Shown piece by piece: positions 7,987-16,839 of a stretch of 64,000 bases of DNA. Both the position numbers and the translations under genes were made by a program. The first letter of the stretch is position 1. Every line of letters begins with the position of its first letter. Below the pieces are notes generated by a model. The model was not told where the DNA came from. It ran no database searches and worked only from the letters and a program-made list of their open reading frames with translations. Source of the DNA: Tabrizicola piscis (lineage in GTDB: Bacteria > Pseudomonadota > Alphaproteobacteria > Rhodobacterales > Rhodobacteraceae); NCBI RefSeq assembly GCF_003940805.1, contig NZ_CP034328.1, forward strand, positions 2,400,001-2,464,000, in the 5' to 3' direction.

Positions 7987-10062
7987 ATGATTGCCGGCCT
8001 TACCCTGGGTGCCGTTTTCCGGCCCACGATCCTGTTGGCCCTTGGGCTGATGGCCGTCATCGTCATGATGGTCCTGCCAATTCCGGCATGGCTGCTGGAC
8101 ATCGGCCTCGCCCTGTCCTTCGCGCTGGCCATCCTGATGCTGACGGTGACGCTGTTCATTGACCGCCCGTTGGACTTTTCCGCCTTCCCGACAATCCTGC
8201 TCGCCTCGCTTCTGCTCCGGCTGTCGCTGAACGTGTCTTCGACCAAGCTGATCATCGGCCAGGGCCATACCGGAACCGATGCCGCCGGCCATGTGATCGA
8301 AGGCTTTGCCGAATTCATCATGGGCGGCAACATCGTCCTTGGTCTGGTGATTTTTGTCGTTCTCCTGATCGTGAACTTCATCGTGATCACCAAAGGTGCC
8401 GGCCGCATGGCCGAAGTCGGCGCCCGGTTCGCGCTGGACGGCATGCCCGGGCGCCAGCTGGCGATTGATGCTGACATGTCGGCCGGCGCCATCGACCACG
8501 CGGAAGCAAAGCGCCGACGCGAGCTGGAGCTGGCCGAGACCAACTTCTTCGGGTCGCTGGACGGCGCATCGAAGTTCGTCAAGGGCGATGCGATCGCGGG
8601 CCTCCTCATCACCCTGTTGAACATCGTCGTCGGCCTGCTTGTCGGCATTTTCATGCATGATCTTGATGTGGGAACGGCCTTTCGTACCTACACGATTCTG
8701 ACGGTGGGCGATGGGCTGGTCAGCCAGATCCCCGCCGTCATCATCTCGGTCGCGGCGGCGCTTTTGCTGGCCAAGGGCAGCGAAAAAGGCGCGGCCGATG
8801 TGTCGTTCTTTGCCCAGCTCGGGCGCTATCCGGGCGCACTTGGCACGGTTGCCGGCTTGATGGCACTGCTTGCCATCGTGCCGGGGATGCCTTTTCTGCC
8901 GTTCATGCTGGCGGCAATCGGGCTTGGCGGGCTGGCGCTCTATCAGCTGCGCAAAGGGGCACGGCAGGAAACTGCGCCGCTCCCGGCTTTGGAACCTGCG
9001 CGGGTGAAGTCCATCGGGGACATCCTCGATTTTGACGACATCCACATTGAATTCGCCCCGAACCTTGTGGCCATGGTGCTGGATCCCGTGGTCGGGCTTG
9101 ATGGCCGGATTGCAAACATGCGCAATCATGTGGCCACGGCTTTCGGCTTCATTCTGCCTGAAATCCGCCTGACGGATGAGGCGGGCCTGTCGGCGGGCCG
9201 CTACCGGATCCGTCTGCAGGGGGTGGAACGGGTGTCCGACCAGCTGTTCCCGGATCGGGTGCTTGTCCTGCTGACCGAAGGTGTCCTTGCCCCCGATGGT
9301 CTTGACGTTCGTGAGCCTGTCTACGGCGCCCCCGCCCGCTGGATCCGCCCCGACCAGCAAGAGGATGCGGCCCTGTCCGGCCTGACCGTCGTCTCTCCGA
9401 CGGAGGTTCTGGCCACCCATCTCCTTGAGGTGCTGAAGGCAAATCTGTCCCGGATGCTGACATTGCGCGGCCTGCGGCGCCTGCTGGACGAGTTCGTCAA
9501 ACTGTCCGATCCCGCCCGCGCCGAAGCCAATCGCCGCCTGCTGGACGAGCTTTTGCCGGAAAAAGTTCCGCTAGACCTGCTCCACGCTGTCCTGCGGCTT
9601 CTCCTGGATGAACGGGTTTCGATCCGGAACCTGCCGTTGATCCTTGAGGCCGTGGCCGAAGCCCGCCATCTGGGCCCGCCAGAGGCGATCTGCGAACATG
9701 TGCGTCAGCGCCTTGGTTTCCAGATCGTGGCCGAGCTGAAACGGCCGGATGGGACAGTGCCGCTGCTCCAGCTGGCACCGGATTGGGAAAAGGCTTTTAC
9801 AACCTACCAGATCGACGGCGATCGCGGGTTACGCGACATTGCCCTGCCACCCGAACTTTTTGCGCGTCTTGGCAATGGCTTGACCGAGCGTGTGAACCGC
9901 GCCGCCGAGACGGGTGTCTATCCGGCCTTGGTGACGTCGGTTGCGCGGCGACGGTTCTTGCGCACGGTGGTTCAGGCAAAGGGTCTGCAAATGCCGGTCC
10001 TGTCCTATGAAGAGATCGGCACCGACGCCCGCCCCGCCCTTCTGGGTCAGGTCCCGGCATGA
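7987..10062 (+). CDS. flhA: FlhA, flagellar type III export gate protein
   Basis: 691 residues, the normal FlhA length. The N-terminal half (about residues 15-310) holds eight membrane helices and the conserved FHIPEP-family loop near residues 138-168 (AGRMAEVGARFALDGMPGRQ, then DADMSAGAI). The C-terminal cytoplasmic domain (about 340-691) forms the nonameric ring that docks chaperone-substrate complexes. The ATG lies one base after the transglycosylase stop, and the stop overlaps fliR as ATGA. No anomalies were seen. Confidence 0.97.
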   Translation: MIAGLTLGAVFRPTILLALGLMAVIVMMVLPIPAWLLDIGLALSFALAILMLTVTLFIDRPLDFSAFPTILLASLLLRLSLNVSSTKLIIGQGHTGTDAAGHVIEGFAEFIMGGNIVLGLVIFVVLLIVNFIVITKGAGRMAEVGARFALDGMPGRQLAIDADMSAGAIDHAEAKRRRELELAETNFFGSLDGASKFVKGDAIAGLLITLLNIVVGLLVGIFMHDLDVGTAFRTYTILTVGDGLVSQIPAVIISVAAALLLAKGSEKGAADVSFFAQLGRYPGALGTVAGLMALLAIVPGMPFLPFMLAAIGLGGLALYQLRKGARQETAPLPALEPARVKSIGDILDFDDIHIEFAPNLVAMVLDPVVGLDGRIANMRNHVATAFGFILPEIRLTDEAGLSAGRYRIRLQGVERVSDQLFPDRVLVLLTEGVLAPDGLDVREPVYGAPARWIRPDQQEDAALSGLTVVSPTEVLATHLLEVLKANLSRMLTLRGLRRLLDEFVKLSDPARAEANRRLLDELLPEKVPLDLLHAVLRLLLDERVSIRNLPLILEAVAEARHLGPPEAICEHVRQRLGFQIVAELKRPDGTVPLLQLAPDWEKAFTTYQIDGDRGLRDIALPPELFARLGNGLTERVNRAAETGVYPALVTSVARRRFLRTVVQAKGLQMPVLSYEEIGTDARPALLGQVPA

Positions 10063-10841
10063 ACGGGATCCTGACCGAGCTTGGTGCCCTGCTTGACATG
10101 GCTGAGGGGCTTCTATGGGCTGCGGCGCTTGTCTTTGTCCGGGCAGGTGCCGTTGTCGCGCTCATGCCGGGATTTGGCGAGATGGTGGTCCCGCAGCGGG
10201 TAAAGCTGGCGCTGATCCTGTGTTTTGCGGCGGTCGTTGCACCGGTTCTGGCCCCGGAGATTGAGGCCTTTGGCCCAGACCCGGGCCTTGCCCCCCTTTT
10301 GGGCGAGGCTGTTGCCGGCCTGATCCTGGGGATCGGGATGCGCCTGTTTCTGCTGGCCCTGCAGACCGCCGCGGCCATCATCGCCCAAGCGACGACGCTG
10401 TCGCAACTGTTCGTCGGGGCCGCGCCAGAACCGCAACCAGCCATTGGCAGCCTGTTCCTGATCTCCGGTATCGCTTTGGCCCTTGGTGCCGGGCTGCATA
10501 TCAAGGCGGTTGAACTTCTGATCCTGTCCTATGACATCCTCCCGGCGGGCGGCTACCCGGAGCCGCGCGCCGTGGCCGACTGGGGGGTGGGTCTTGCCAG
10601 CCAGACCTTCAGCCTTGCCTTCACCCTTGCCGCGCCTTTCATCATAGCCTCGATGATCTACAACCTGGCCCTGGGCGCGATCAACCGCGCGATGCCGCAA
10701 TTGATGGTCGCGATGGTGGGGGCGCCGGCGCTGACCTTGGGGGGGCTGGCGTTGCTGGCAGTCACGACCCCGCTTTTGCTGGCTGTCTGGCTGCATGCCT
10801 TTGAAGCCTTTCTGGCCAGCCCCTTCGCGGTCGCGCAATGA
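10059..10841 (+). CDS. fliR: FliR, flagellar export gate protein
   Basis: 260 residues with six or so hydrophobic helices across the whole length, including the GAVVALMPGFGEMVVPQRVK region and GLILGIGMRLFLLALQTAAAIIAQ, both typical of FliR. FliR joins FliP and FliQ in the helical export gate complex within the MS ring. It overlaps flhA and flhB by ATGA tetranucleotides, giving a tightly coupled flhA-fliR-flhB block; fliQ is in a different operon (15401-15679) and fliP in a third. Confidence 0.95.
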   Translation: MNGILTELGALLDMAEGLLWAAALVFVRAGAVVALMPGFGEMVVPQRVKLALILCFAAVVAPVLAPEIEAFGPDPGLAPLLGEAVAGLILGIGMRLFLLALQTAAAIIAQATTLSQLFVGAAPEPQPAIGSLFLISGIALALGAGLHIKAVELLILSYDILPAGGYPEPRAVADWGVGLASQTFSLAFTLAAPFIIASMIYNLALGAINRAMPQLMVAMVGAPALTLGGLALLAVTTPLLLAVWLHAFEAFLASPFAVAQ

Positions 10842-11920
10842 GCGGCGAAGATGATGAAAACACCGACAAGGAACATGATGCCTCGCCGCAAAAGCTTGTC
10901 GAGGCGCGCAAGAGGGGTGACATTCCGCGATCGCCGGACCTGCTGATGGCCGCCTCGATTGCCGGGTTACTGCTGGCCCTGATTTCGATGGGCGGCTGGG
11001 CGGTTCAGCGGGCTGGAACCTCTGGCATGGTCGTGCTGGATCAGGCTGACCGGTTGTCGCGGCTGATGACAACGGGTGCTTCCGGCCCGCTGGGGGGGAT
11101 CCTGATCGGCTTTGCCGGGCCACCGCTGGCGCTCATGCTGTTTCCGCCCGTCGTGGTGCTGGTCGTCGTCGTTGCCACGCGCGGCTTTCTGGTGACGCTG
11201 GCCAACCTTGCCCCGAAACTTTCGCGCGTCTCGCCCATCGCAACCGCAAAGCACAAGTTTGGCGCTGAGGGCCTGGTGGAGTTTGCAAAGAGCACCGCAA
11301 AGCTGGGGATCGTCTCCGCTATCCTGTACGTCTTCCTGGTGTCGCGGTTGGAGGACATTCTGGCCACGATCTATCTGTCGCCGGCTCTGTCGACCATGGT
11401 CCTGTCACAACTGACGCTGGAGTTTCTGTTCATCCTGATGCTCGTCGCCGTGGCGCTGGGCGGGGTGGATTATCTTTGGCAAGTCCATCTGCACCGCCAG
11501 CGCAACCGGATGTCGCGCAAGGAACTCATGGATGAGTTCAAGGAAAGTGAAGGCGATCCCTATCTGAAATCGGCCCGACGCCAGAAGGCGCAGGATGTGG
11601 CAACGAACCGGATGCTGTCGGATGTGGCAACCGCCGATGTGGTGGTTGTGAACCCGACCCACTTTGCTGTCGCCCTGCGCTGGGATCGCAGCAAGGGTGG
11701 GGCTCCGGTCTGCGTGGCAAAGGGGGTTGATGAGATTGCCGCCGTGATCCGGGCGCGAGCGGCCGAACATGGCATCCCTGTTCACAGCGATCCCCCGACA
11801 GCGCGGGCCTTGCATGCAACCGTCGAGCTTGGGCAGGAGATCCGCGCCGAACACTACCGCGCCGTCGCAGCCGCCATTCGATTTGCCGATGCCATGCGCA
11901 GGAAGGCACGCAAGCGATGA
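10838..11920 (+). CDS. flhB: FlhB, export switch protein with NPTH autocleavage site
   Basis: 360 residues. The N-terminus carries EKTE-like substrate (SPQKLVEARKRGDIPRSPDL), followed by four membrane helices (about residues 30-210) and a cytoplasmic domain. The autocleavage motif N-P-T-H is present at about residues 272-275 within VVVVNPTHFAVALRWD, so the protein should switch from rod-hook to filament export with FliK (22168-23553). The stop overlaps the next small gene as ATGA. Confidence 0.97.
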   Translation: MSGEDDENTDKEHDASPQKLVEARKRGDIPRSPDLLMAASIAGLLLALISMGGWAVQRAGTSGMVVLDQADRLSRLMTTGASGPLGGILIGFAGPPLALMLFPPVVVLVVVVATRGFLVTLANLAPKLSRVSPIATAKHKFGAEGLVEFAKSTAKLGIVSAILYVFLVSRLEDILATIYLSPALSTMVLSQLTLEFLFILMLVAVALGGVDYLWQVHLHRQRNRMSRKELMDEFKESEGDPYLKSARRQKAQDVATNRMLSDVATADVVVVNPTHFAVALRWDRSKGGAPVCVAKGVDEIAAVIRARAAEHGIPVHSDPPTARALHATVELGQEIRAEHYRAVAAAIRFADAMRRKARKR

Positions 11921-12258
11921 CACGGCGGACGGAAACCACAAAGGTCATTACTCTGGCCGATCTGCTGCTTCGGCATCACCTTGGCCAGATGCGGCAGGCC
12001 GCCGAACGGCTTGACCGCAGTCGGGCGCAGATGGCCGCCATCGACAAGGCCGCCGACCCTGCCGACCTGCCCGAGGTGGTGGCCGCACGGGTGGATTGCG
12101 ACTATCGTCGATGGGCCGACGCCCGCAAGTCGGAGCTGAACCTGGTCCTTGCCCGCCAAACGGCGGAGGTCCTTGCCGCACGGGCAGAGGCGGAAGTTGC
12201 GTTTGGTCGGGTACAGGCTTTGCGCGGAATTGCCGCCCGCCTGCATGGCAAGCGCTGA
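11917..12258 (+). CDS. Small coiled-coil flagellar-cluster protein, possibly a FliJ counterpart
   Basis: 113 residues, highly charged and Ala-rich, predicted almost wholly helical (RQAAERLDRSRAQMAAIDKA, then QTAEVLAARAEAEVAFGRVQAL). No signal peptide or membrane segment. Its start overlaps the flhB stop as ATGA, so it is translated with the export apparatus. Size, coiled-coil character and basic C-terminus resemble FliJ, the export ATPase stalk, which is otherwise missing from the window even though fliI and fliH are present. There is no diagnostic motif, so the FliJ suggestion is an inference. Confidence 0.5.
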   Translation: MTRRTETTKVITLADLLLRHHLGQMRQAAERLDRSRAQMAAIDKAADPADLPEVVAARVDCDYRRWADARKSELNLVLARQTAEVLAARAEAEVAFGRVQALRGIAARLHGKR

Positions 12259-12264
12259 CCGGGG

Positions 12265-12747
12265 TCAGCTGTCCTGCCGGGCGATGTCAATGATCAGCAC
12301 ATCTTTCACGACTGTGCCAAGCACCAGACTGGCCGCTTCCTTCAGGCTGTTGCGCAGCACGATCAGGTTCGAACCGTCGGTGAAAGACCCGCTGAAGCCG
12401 CCCACGTTCGCGTGGTCGAACAGAACCTGCAGGAACATGTCACGAAGCTTTGGCTCACGCGCAAAGACCGCATCGGACTCGCCCTCTTCCACCTCAAGCG
12501 ACAGGGACAGCACCACCATCGCCGCCACCCGGCCCTGGTCTACGACGGGGACCACGAATTGATTGCTCAGTTTGACAAACTCGGGCGCGGCGCCGGTATC
12601 GGTCGCCACATCCGCGGTTGCGGCCGCATCTTCTGCCTTCTCTGTCGTATCGGATTCCTCGTGATCAGGCCGCAGCCACAGACCCGCTCCGATGCCAGCG
12701 CCAAGACCTGCAACCGCCAGCACAATGGGAAAAAGTTTGCGCATCAT
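12265..12747 (-). CDS. Second FliL family protein
   Basis: 160 residues downstream of flgH. An N-terminal membrane helix (about residues 4-25) and an acidic Asp/Glu/Thr/Ala linker (about 30-52) precede a FliL-like domain: FVKLSNQFVVPVVDQGRVAAMVVLS, then REPKLRDMFLQVLFDHANVGGF and a C-terminal VVKDVLIIDIARQ. It differs strongly from the FliL at 2689-3171 (the two share little beyond the fold pattern), so this is an old paralogue rather than a recent duplicate. As the last gene of the flgB-to-flgH operon it may serve the distal rod or L-ring rather than the stator. Confidence 0.75.
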   Translation of the reverse strand: MMRKLFPIVLAVAGLGAGIGAGLWLRPDHEESDTTEKAEDAAATADVATDTGAAPEFVKLSNQFVVPVVDQGRVAAMVVLSLSLEVEEGESDAVFAREPKLRDMFLQVLFDHANVGGFSGSFTDGSNLIVLRNSLKEAASLVLGTVVKDVLIIDIARQDS

Positions 12748-12749
12748 GG

Positions 12750-13472
12750 TCAGAACGGCAACACGATATCGGCGACCTGCTGGCCGTAGGTGGGTTGCTG
12801 CATGTCCGTGATCTGCCCGCGACCCCCATAGGCGATGCGTGCGCCTGCGATCTTGTCGTAAGTGATCTCGTTCTGGCGTGAGATGTCGATGGGCCTGACG
12901 AATCCCGTCACCACCAGTTCGCGCATTTCAAAGTTCACCCGCACCTCCTGCTGGCCTTCGACCCGGAGCACGCCGTTTGGCAGTTCTTCAACCACGGTCG
13001 CCGCAATGCGCAGGGTCAGCTCCTCGTTCCGGGCCACGTTGCCCGATCCCCTGAAGGTGGATGACGAGTCCATCTCGAAAGCCTCGGCCATGCTGGCGCC
13101 TTCCGGCAGTTTTTCGTCGATCCGTTGCGGAATCCCCAGAAATTCCTGCAAGCCCGAGCTTTGCCGGCCGTTTCGGCTTCGGTCGGTGGAATTCGAAATC
13201 TCGGCACTGTCGTCAATTTCGATGACGACGGTCAGAATGTCGCCACGATGCGCAGCCCGGCGGTCCCCAAACAGGGAATCCGTCCCTGCTGTCCACAAGG
13301 ATGAGGCATCCGAAGGGGCAGCTGCGGGCACATCTTCCGGAAGCACGGCGGAATACATCGCATAGTGCTGCGCCCCGCCTTCAAGGGGCGAAAACTCTGG
13401 TGCCCGGCCGACCTCAGACAGTTTGCCGCAACCGGATACCAGGACAAGCGCAAGAGCAGATCGCATCAGCAT
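12750..13472 (-). CDS. flgH: FlgH, flagellar L-ring lipoprotein
   Basis: 240 residues starting at ATG 13472, which follows GGGGTGA; longer in-frame openings overlap flgA and push the signal peptide inside. The short signal peptide ends in a lipobox (LVSGC, lipidated Cys about residue 15). Downstream FlgH hallmarks include SLFGDRRAAHRGDILTVVIEIDD, the NGVLRVEGQQEV segment and the RPIDISRQNEITYDKIAGARIAYGG-type motif, then GQITDMQQPTYGQQ. It assembles the outer-membrane L ring. It begins two bases after the flgA stop. Confidence 0.95.
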   Translation of the reverse strand: MLMRSALALVLVSGCGKLSEVGRAPEFSPLEGGAQHYAMYSAVLPEDVPAAAPSDASSLWTAGTDSLFGDRRAAHRGDILTVVIEIDDSAEISNSTDRSRNGRQSSGLQEFLGIPQRIDEKLPEGASMAEAFEMDSSSTFRGSGNVARNEELTLRIAATVVEELPNGVLRVEGQQEVRVNFEMRELVVTGFVRPIDISRQNEITYDKIAGARIAYGGRGQITDMQQPTYGQQVADIVLPF

Positions 13473-13473
13473 G

Positions 13474-13896
13474 TCATTCACCCCATCCGACATAAACCGC
13501 ACCATCCGGGCCGATCCGTCCGCTGACCGTGGTGCGGGACGCAATGTTGATCACACGCACCGTCTCACCCGCCGACCCGCGGGCCAGCGCGCGGCCGTCG
13601 GTCGAGATGGCAAGCCCCCCCGCTAGATAGATGAGGGTGACAAGCTGATTGCGCTGTACCAACGTCGGGGTGCCGAGGTTCGCCGGCAGGATCGGGCGCC
13701 CCGCATAGATGGCAACCCGCGTTTCCAGGCCCAAAGCCGCTGCGGGGTCGGTCAGGGCGCCGGGCAAACTGGCGTCGACGACTGTCAGGTCTTCCGGCCC
13801 GATCACCGTGTTGGGGCGCAAAGTGCGCGTGGCCACGACGCTTTCCGCAAAGGAGGGGGACGCCAGCAAGGCGAGGACAAGGCAGCGCAACATCAT
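13474..13896 (-). CDS. flgA: FlgA, P-ring assembly chaperone
   Basis: 140 residues with a signal peptide (cleavage after about residue 17, SPSFA). The SAF/FlgA core follows: VVATRTLRPNTVIGPEDLTVVDASLPG, GRPILPANLGTPTLVQRNQLVTLIY, and C-terminal VRVINIASRTTVSGRIGPDGAVYV. FlgA is a periplasmic chaperone for FlgI, whose gene is not in the window. It is shorter than the E. coli protein (about 219 residues), lacking its N-terminal extra domain, as is usual in this order. Its start overlaps the flgG stop. Confidence 0.93.
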   Translation of the reverse strand: MMLRCLVLALLASPSFAESVVATRTLRPNTVIGPEDLTVVDASLPGALTDPAAALGLETRVAIYAGRPILPANLGTPTLVQRNQLVTLIYLAGGLAISTDGRALARGSAGETVRVINIASRTTVSGRIGPDGAVYVGWGE

Positions 13897-14678
13897 CGCA
13901 CCTGCGTGGTCGCGGCAAGCATCTGGTCCGCTGCCGTGATCACCTTGGCGTTCAACTCGTAACCGCGTTGCGCCTTGATCAGTTCGGTCACCTCACGCAC
14001 CGCGTCGACCGAGCTGCTTTCCAGATAGCCTTGTCGCAGCGTTCCAAGCCCGTCCTGCCCCGGCGCAGCAGACAGGGGCGCGCCCGAAGCGGGGCTTTCA
14101 AGGAACAGGTTCGACCCGATCGCCTCAAGCCCCTTTTGGTTGGGAAAGCTGGAAAGTGTCAGCTGGCCCAGCAGTTCCGGTTCAAGCCGGTCGGCGAAAT
14201 CGGCCCAGATCTCGCCCGAGGCACTGATCGTCAGGCCGCGTGCATCGGCGGGGATGGTGATCCCGGGAACCACAGGATAGCCGTCAGACGTGACGATCAA
14301 CCCCTCGGCCGACCGCTTCAGCGACCCGTCACGGGTATAGCCGGTCAGACCCGAAGGCATGGTCACCTCGATATAGCCGTCGCCGTCGATGGCAAGGTCG
14401 AGGTCCCCCCCTGTGGCGTCCAGAGACCCTTGGCCCAGAATGACGGAAACGCTTGCTGGCCGCACCCCAAGGCCGATCTGGATGCCTGTCGGCAGCATGC
14501 TGCCATCTTCCGCGGTCAGGCTGCCGGGCCGCGCCATCTGCTGATAGTGCAGATCGGCAAAGTCGGCACGGCGCGGGTTGTATCCGGTGGTCGACATGTT
14601 GGCGAGGTTGTTGGACACGACGTCCACCTTCATCTGCTGGGCCGCCATGCCCGTTGCCGCGATCTGAAGCGCTTTCAT
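13893..14678 (-). CDS. flgG: FlgG, distal rod protein
   Basis: 261 residues, the standard FlgG length. The N-terminal rod signature is complete (MKALQIAATGMAAQQMKVDVVSNNLANMSTTGY, residues 1-33 region) and the C-terminal signature (VDAVREVTELIKAQRGYELNAKVITAADQML) is also present. It forms the distal rod. It follows flgF with a nine-base gap and overlaps flgA. Confidence 0.97.
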   Translation of the reverse strand: MKALQIAATGMAAQQMKVDVVSNNLANMSTTGYNPRRADFADLHYQQMARPGSLTAEDGSMLPTGIQIGLGVRPASVSVILGQGSLDATGGDLDLAIDGDGYIEVTMPSGLTGYTRDGSLKRSAEGLIVTSDGYPVVPGITIPADARGLTISASGEIWADFADRLEPELLGQLTLSSFPNQKGLEAIGSNLFLESPASGAPLSAAPGQDGLGTLRQGYLESSSVDAVREVTELIKAQRGYELNAKVITAADQMLAATTQVR

Positions 14679-14687
14679 TGCTGTCCC

Positions 14688-15398
14688 CTATCGGCCAAGT
14701 GCCTGGATCACGCCGCGGACGCGTTCGTCCTCGGCATCAAGGAATTTCTGCCCAAGTTCATAGGCGCGCTGGACCTCGATCATCCGGGTGACCTCGGACA
14801 CAGGCTCTACGTTGCTGTCTTCCAGCATGCCTTGCAGCACCACGGAACCCTCAACCGGTTCCAGCGCGTCGGCGGCAAAAAGTGTGCCGGACTGGTGCCG
14901 CAGCGCCAGCGGATCGGCGGGTTGCCACAGGCCGATCTGCGCGATGGGCTGGCCATTGGCCGAAAGCGTGCCATCCCGCGCCAGGGTGACGGCCGTCGCA
15001 TCGGGCGGCAGAAGGACAGGGGCGCCGCCCGCGTCCAGCAGCCTGTTTCCATCGGGCGTGACCAACTCTCCCTCGGCCGAGGGCGAGAAGCTGCCCGCAC
15101 GGGTCAGCCTTTCGCCCTCCGCCGTTTCGATCAGGAAGAACCCGGGGCCTTGGATCGCAAAGTCAAGCGTGCCGCCGGTCTGGCTGACCGTCGCCTGGCT
15201 AAGGTCGACATGCCGGCCGGCGGCGTGGGCCATCGACAGCGAAGGGTCTTTGCCCATCGCCGTGATGAATTCGGAAAACACAACGCCTTCGCGGCGAAAT
15301 CCGGTCGTGGAGGCATTGGCAAGGTTGTTTGCGACCACCGCCATCTCGCGCATCAGGCCCGATTGGCGGTTCAAGGTGGTGTATCCTGCGGCGTCCAA
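14688..15398 (-). CDS. flgF: FlgF, proximal rod protein
   Basis: 236 residues with a TTG start at 15398, two bases past the fliQ stop and preceded by a run of G that serves as ribosome-binding site; longer in-frame translations run through fliQ and are not FlgF-like. The N-terminus reads as the expected MDAAGYTTLNRQSGLMREM followed by VVANNLANASTTGFR, and the C-terminus has VSEVTRMIEVQRAYELGQKFL. FlgF joins the rod proximal to FlgG. The TTG start is unusual but decided by the conserved N-terminus. Confidence 0.93.
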   Translation of the reverse strand: MDAAGYTTLNRQSGLMREMAVVANNLANASTTGFRREGVVFSEFITAMGKDPSLSMAHAAGRHVDLSQATVSQTGGTLDFAIQGPGFFLIETAEGERLTRAGSFSPSAEGELVTPDGNRLLDAGGAPVLLPPDATAVTLARDGTLSANGQPIAQIGLWQPADPLALRHQSGTLFAADALEPVEGSVVLQGMLEDSNVEPVSEVTRMIEVQRAYELGQKFLDAEDERVRGVIQALGR

Positions 15399-15400
15399 GG

Positions 15401-15679
15401 TCAGCCCCCCGCAATCTGAGGGATGATCGTGCCCGCGAAAAAGGCAACCAGGGTCGATGTCATAAAGCTCATCGACGCCCAGAAAACCACCAGCATCAGG
15501 GCCGCCTTCGGCACGAAGGTCAGCGTCATCTCCTGGATCGAGGTCAGCGCCTGAAACAGGCCCACGACAACGCCCGCCACCAGTGCCACCGTCAGCAACG
15601 GCGCCGAGATCAGGACCGAAACCCACAATCCCTGGCGCATCACGTCATAGATCATCGCCTCGGTCATGCCGCTGTTCAT
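15401..15679 (-). CDS. fliQ: FliQ, flagellar export gate protein
   Basis: 92 residues with two long hydrophobic helices (about residues 15-42 and 50-80) and the conserved LFQALTSIQEMTLTFVPKA loop between them. FliQ is part of the FliPQR gate. It sits between fliE and flgF rather than next to fliP and fliR, an arrangement typical of Rhodobacterales. Its start overlaps the fliE stop as ATGA. Confidence 0.96.
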   Translation of the reverse strand: MNSGMTEAMIYDVMRQGLWVSVLISAPLLTVALVAGVVVGLFQALTSIQEMTLTFVPKAALMLVVFWASMSFMTSTLVAFFAGTIIPQIAGG

Positions 15680-15966
15680 ACCGGCATCCTCAGGATTTCC
15701 TGATAGGCCTCGACCACCCGGTCACGCACCGTAGCCACCGTTTCCACGGCCATTTGTGAGGACGCCAGCGCCTGCACCAAGGCATGTGGATCGGCGCCAC
15801 CGATCATGGCGGCGCTGGCAGTCGCTTCGTGTTCCTGCAGCGTAGCCATGAAATTGGTGGCAAGATTGGCAAAGCCGTCTGCCGCCCCGTCACCTTGCGG
15901 TTGCGGGGCGGCCGCCGTGCGGGCGTTGGCATATGCCTGACTTACGAGAGAGGTATTCACATCCAT
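15676..15966 (-). CDS. fliE: FliE, MS-ring/rod junction protein
   Basis: 96 residues. Helical protein with the FliE core FANLATNFMATLQEHEATASAAM and C-terminal LVQALASSQMAVETVATVRDRVVEAYQEILRMPV, which matches the family ending. It links the MS ring to the rod and is the first rod substrate exported. It lies between flgC (12-base gap) and fliQ (ATGA overlap). Confidence 0.95.
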   Translation of the reverse strand: MDVNTSLVSQAYANARTAAAPQPQGDGAADGFANLATNFMATLQEHEATASAAMIGGADPHALVQALASSQMAVETVATVRDRVVEAYQEILRMPV

Positions 15967-15978
15967 TCTAGATCTCCT

Positions 15979-16362
15979 CTATCGGCGCAGAAGGTCGAAC
16001 AGACTTTGCGTCATCTGACGGGTCTGATCGAACATCCTGAGGTTCGCCTCATAGCTGCGCTGCGCTTCGCGCGCGTCAGCGATTTCAATCACCAGATCGA
16101 CATTCGAGCCGTCACGGTGACCAGTTGCGTCGGCCAACGGGTGGCCGGGGTCGTAGATTTTCACAAGGTCGCTTTGGTCCAGACGCGGGCGGCCGGCTTC
16201 CACCAGGCCCGTCTCCATCGCCTGGTCAAAGCTGATCACCTTGCGGTGGTAGCCGGGGGTATCGGCGTTGGCGATGTTTTCTGACACATGCCGCAGCCGC
16301 ATGGACTGAGCCTCCATCCCGGAGGCCGCAAAGGAAAGCGAGGTCAGCAGATCGTTGCCCAT
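15979..16362 (-). CDS. flgC: FlgC, proximal rod protein
   Basis: 127 residues. Starts LLTSLSFAASGMEAQSMRLRHVSENIANADTPGYHRK, the classical rod N-terminal signature, and ends with SYEANLRMFDQTRQMTQSLFDLL, the paired C-terminal helix. With FlgB and FlgF it forms the proximal rod. Nine bases separate it from flgB. Confidence 0.96.
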   Translation of the reverse strand: MGNDLLTSLSFAASGMEAQSMRLRHVSENIANADTPGYHRKVISFDQAMETGLVEAGRPRLDQSDLVKIYDPGHPLADATGHRDGSNVDLVIEIADAREAQRSYEANLRMFDQTRQMTQSLFDLLRR

Positions 16363-16371
16363 CTACGCCCC

Positions 16372-16755
16372 CTACCGTGACCGGCCAAGGCTGGCGCGCA
16401 GGACATCCGACGTGGCGCGATAGACCGCCAGCGCCATGTCATGGTTCTGTCGCACCTCAACCGATTTCACCATTTCGCCTTCCAGCGATACGGTATTGCC
16501 GTTCGGCGCCTCGCGCCCCGGGGCAAGCTGGACGTCTGGTTCCCGAGCTGACGCAGCCGCCGTCAGATGCCCGGGCCGAGTGGCCCGCATCGCGCCGGGT
16601 TCGGCAGCGTAGACCTTCGCAAAGGCCGCCAGATCCTTCGCCTTGTAGCCGGGTGTATCGGCATGGGCGACGTTCTGCGCAATCACGCCCATCCGTGCCC
16701 CCGAATGCGCTGCAAGCGCCTGGGCCATCCGGGTAAGTTCCAGTTTCTCAAACAT
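16372..16755 (-). CDS. flgB: FlgB, proximal rod protein
   Basis: 127 residues from ATG 16755, which follows GGGAGAAG; an in-frame start 30 bases upstream lacks this. Conserved VIAQNVAHADTPGYKAKDLAAF near residues 24-46 and C-terminal helix SVEVRQNHDMALAVYRATSDVLRASLG define FlgB. First gene of the leftward flgB-flgC-fliE-fliQ-flgF-flgG-flgA-flgH-fliL operon, divergent from fliI with 84 bases between starts. Two GANTC sequences (16797-16801 and 16833-16837) lie in that divergent gap. Confidence 0.95.
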   Translation of the reverse strand: MFEKLELTRMAQALAAHSGARMGVIAQNVAHADTPGYKAKDLAAFAKVYAAEPGAMRATRPGHLTAAASAREPDVQLAPGREAPNGNTVSLEGEMVKSVEVRQNHDMALAVYRATSDVLRASLGRSR

Positions 16756-16839
16756 CGGGGCTTCTCCCTCGACCAACTTCACCAAGACTTAAGGGTGATT
16801 CCTTTAGAAACGGTTGAGACCGAACAAAGGGAGAATCCC

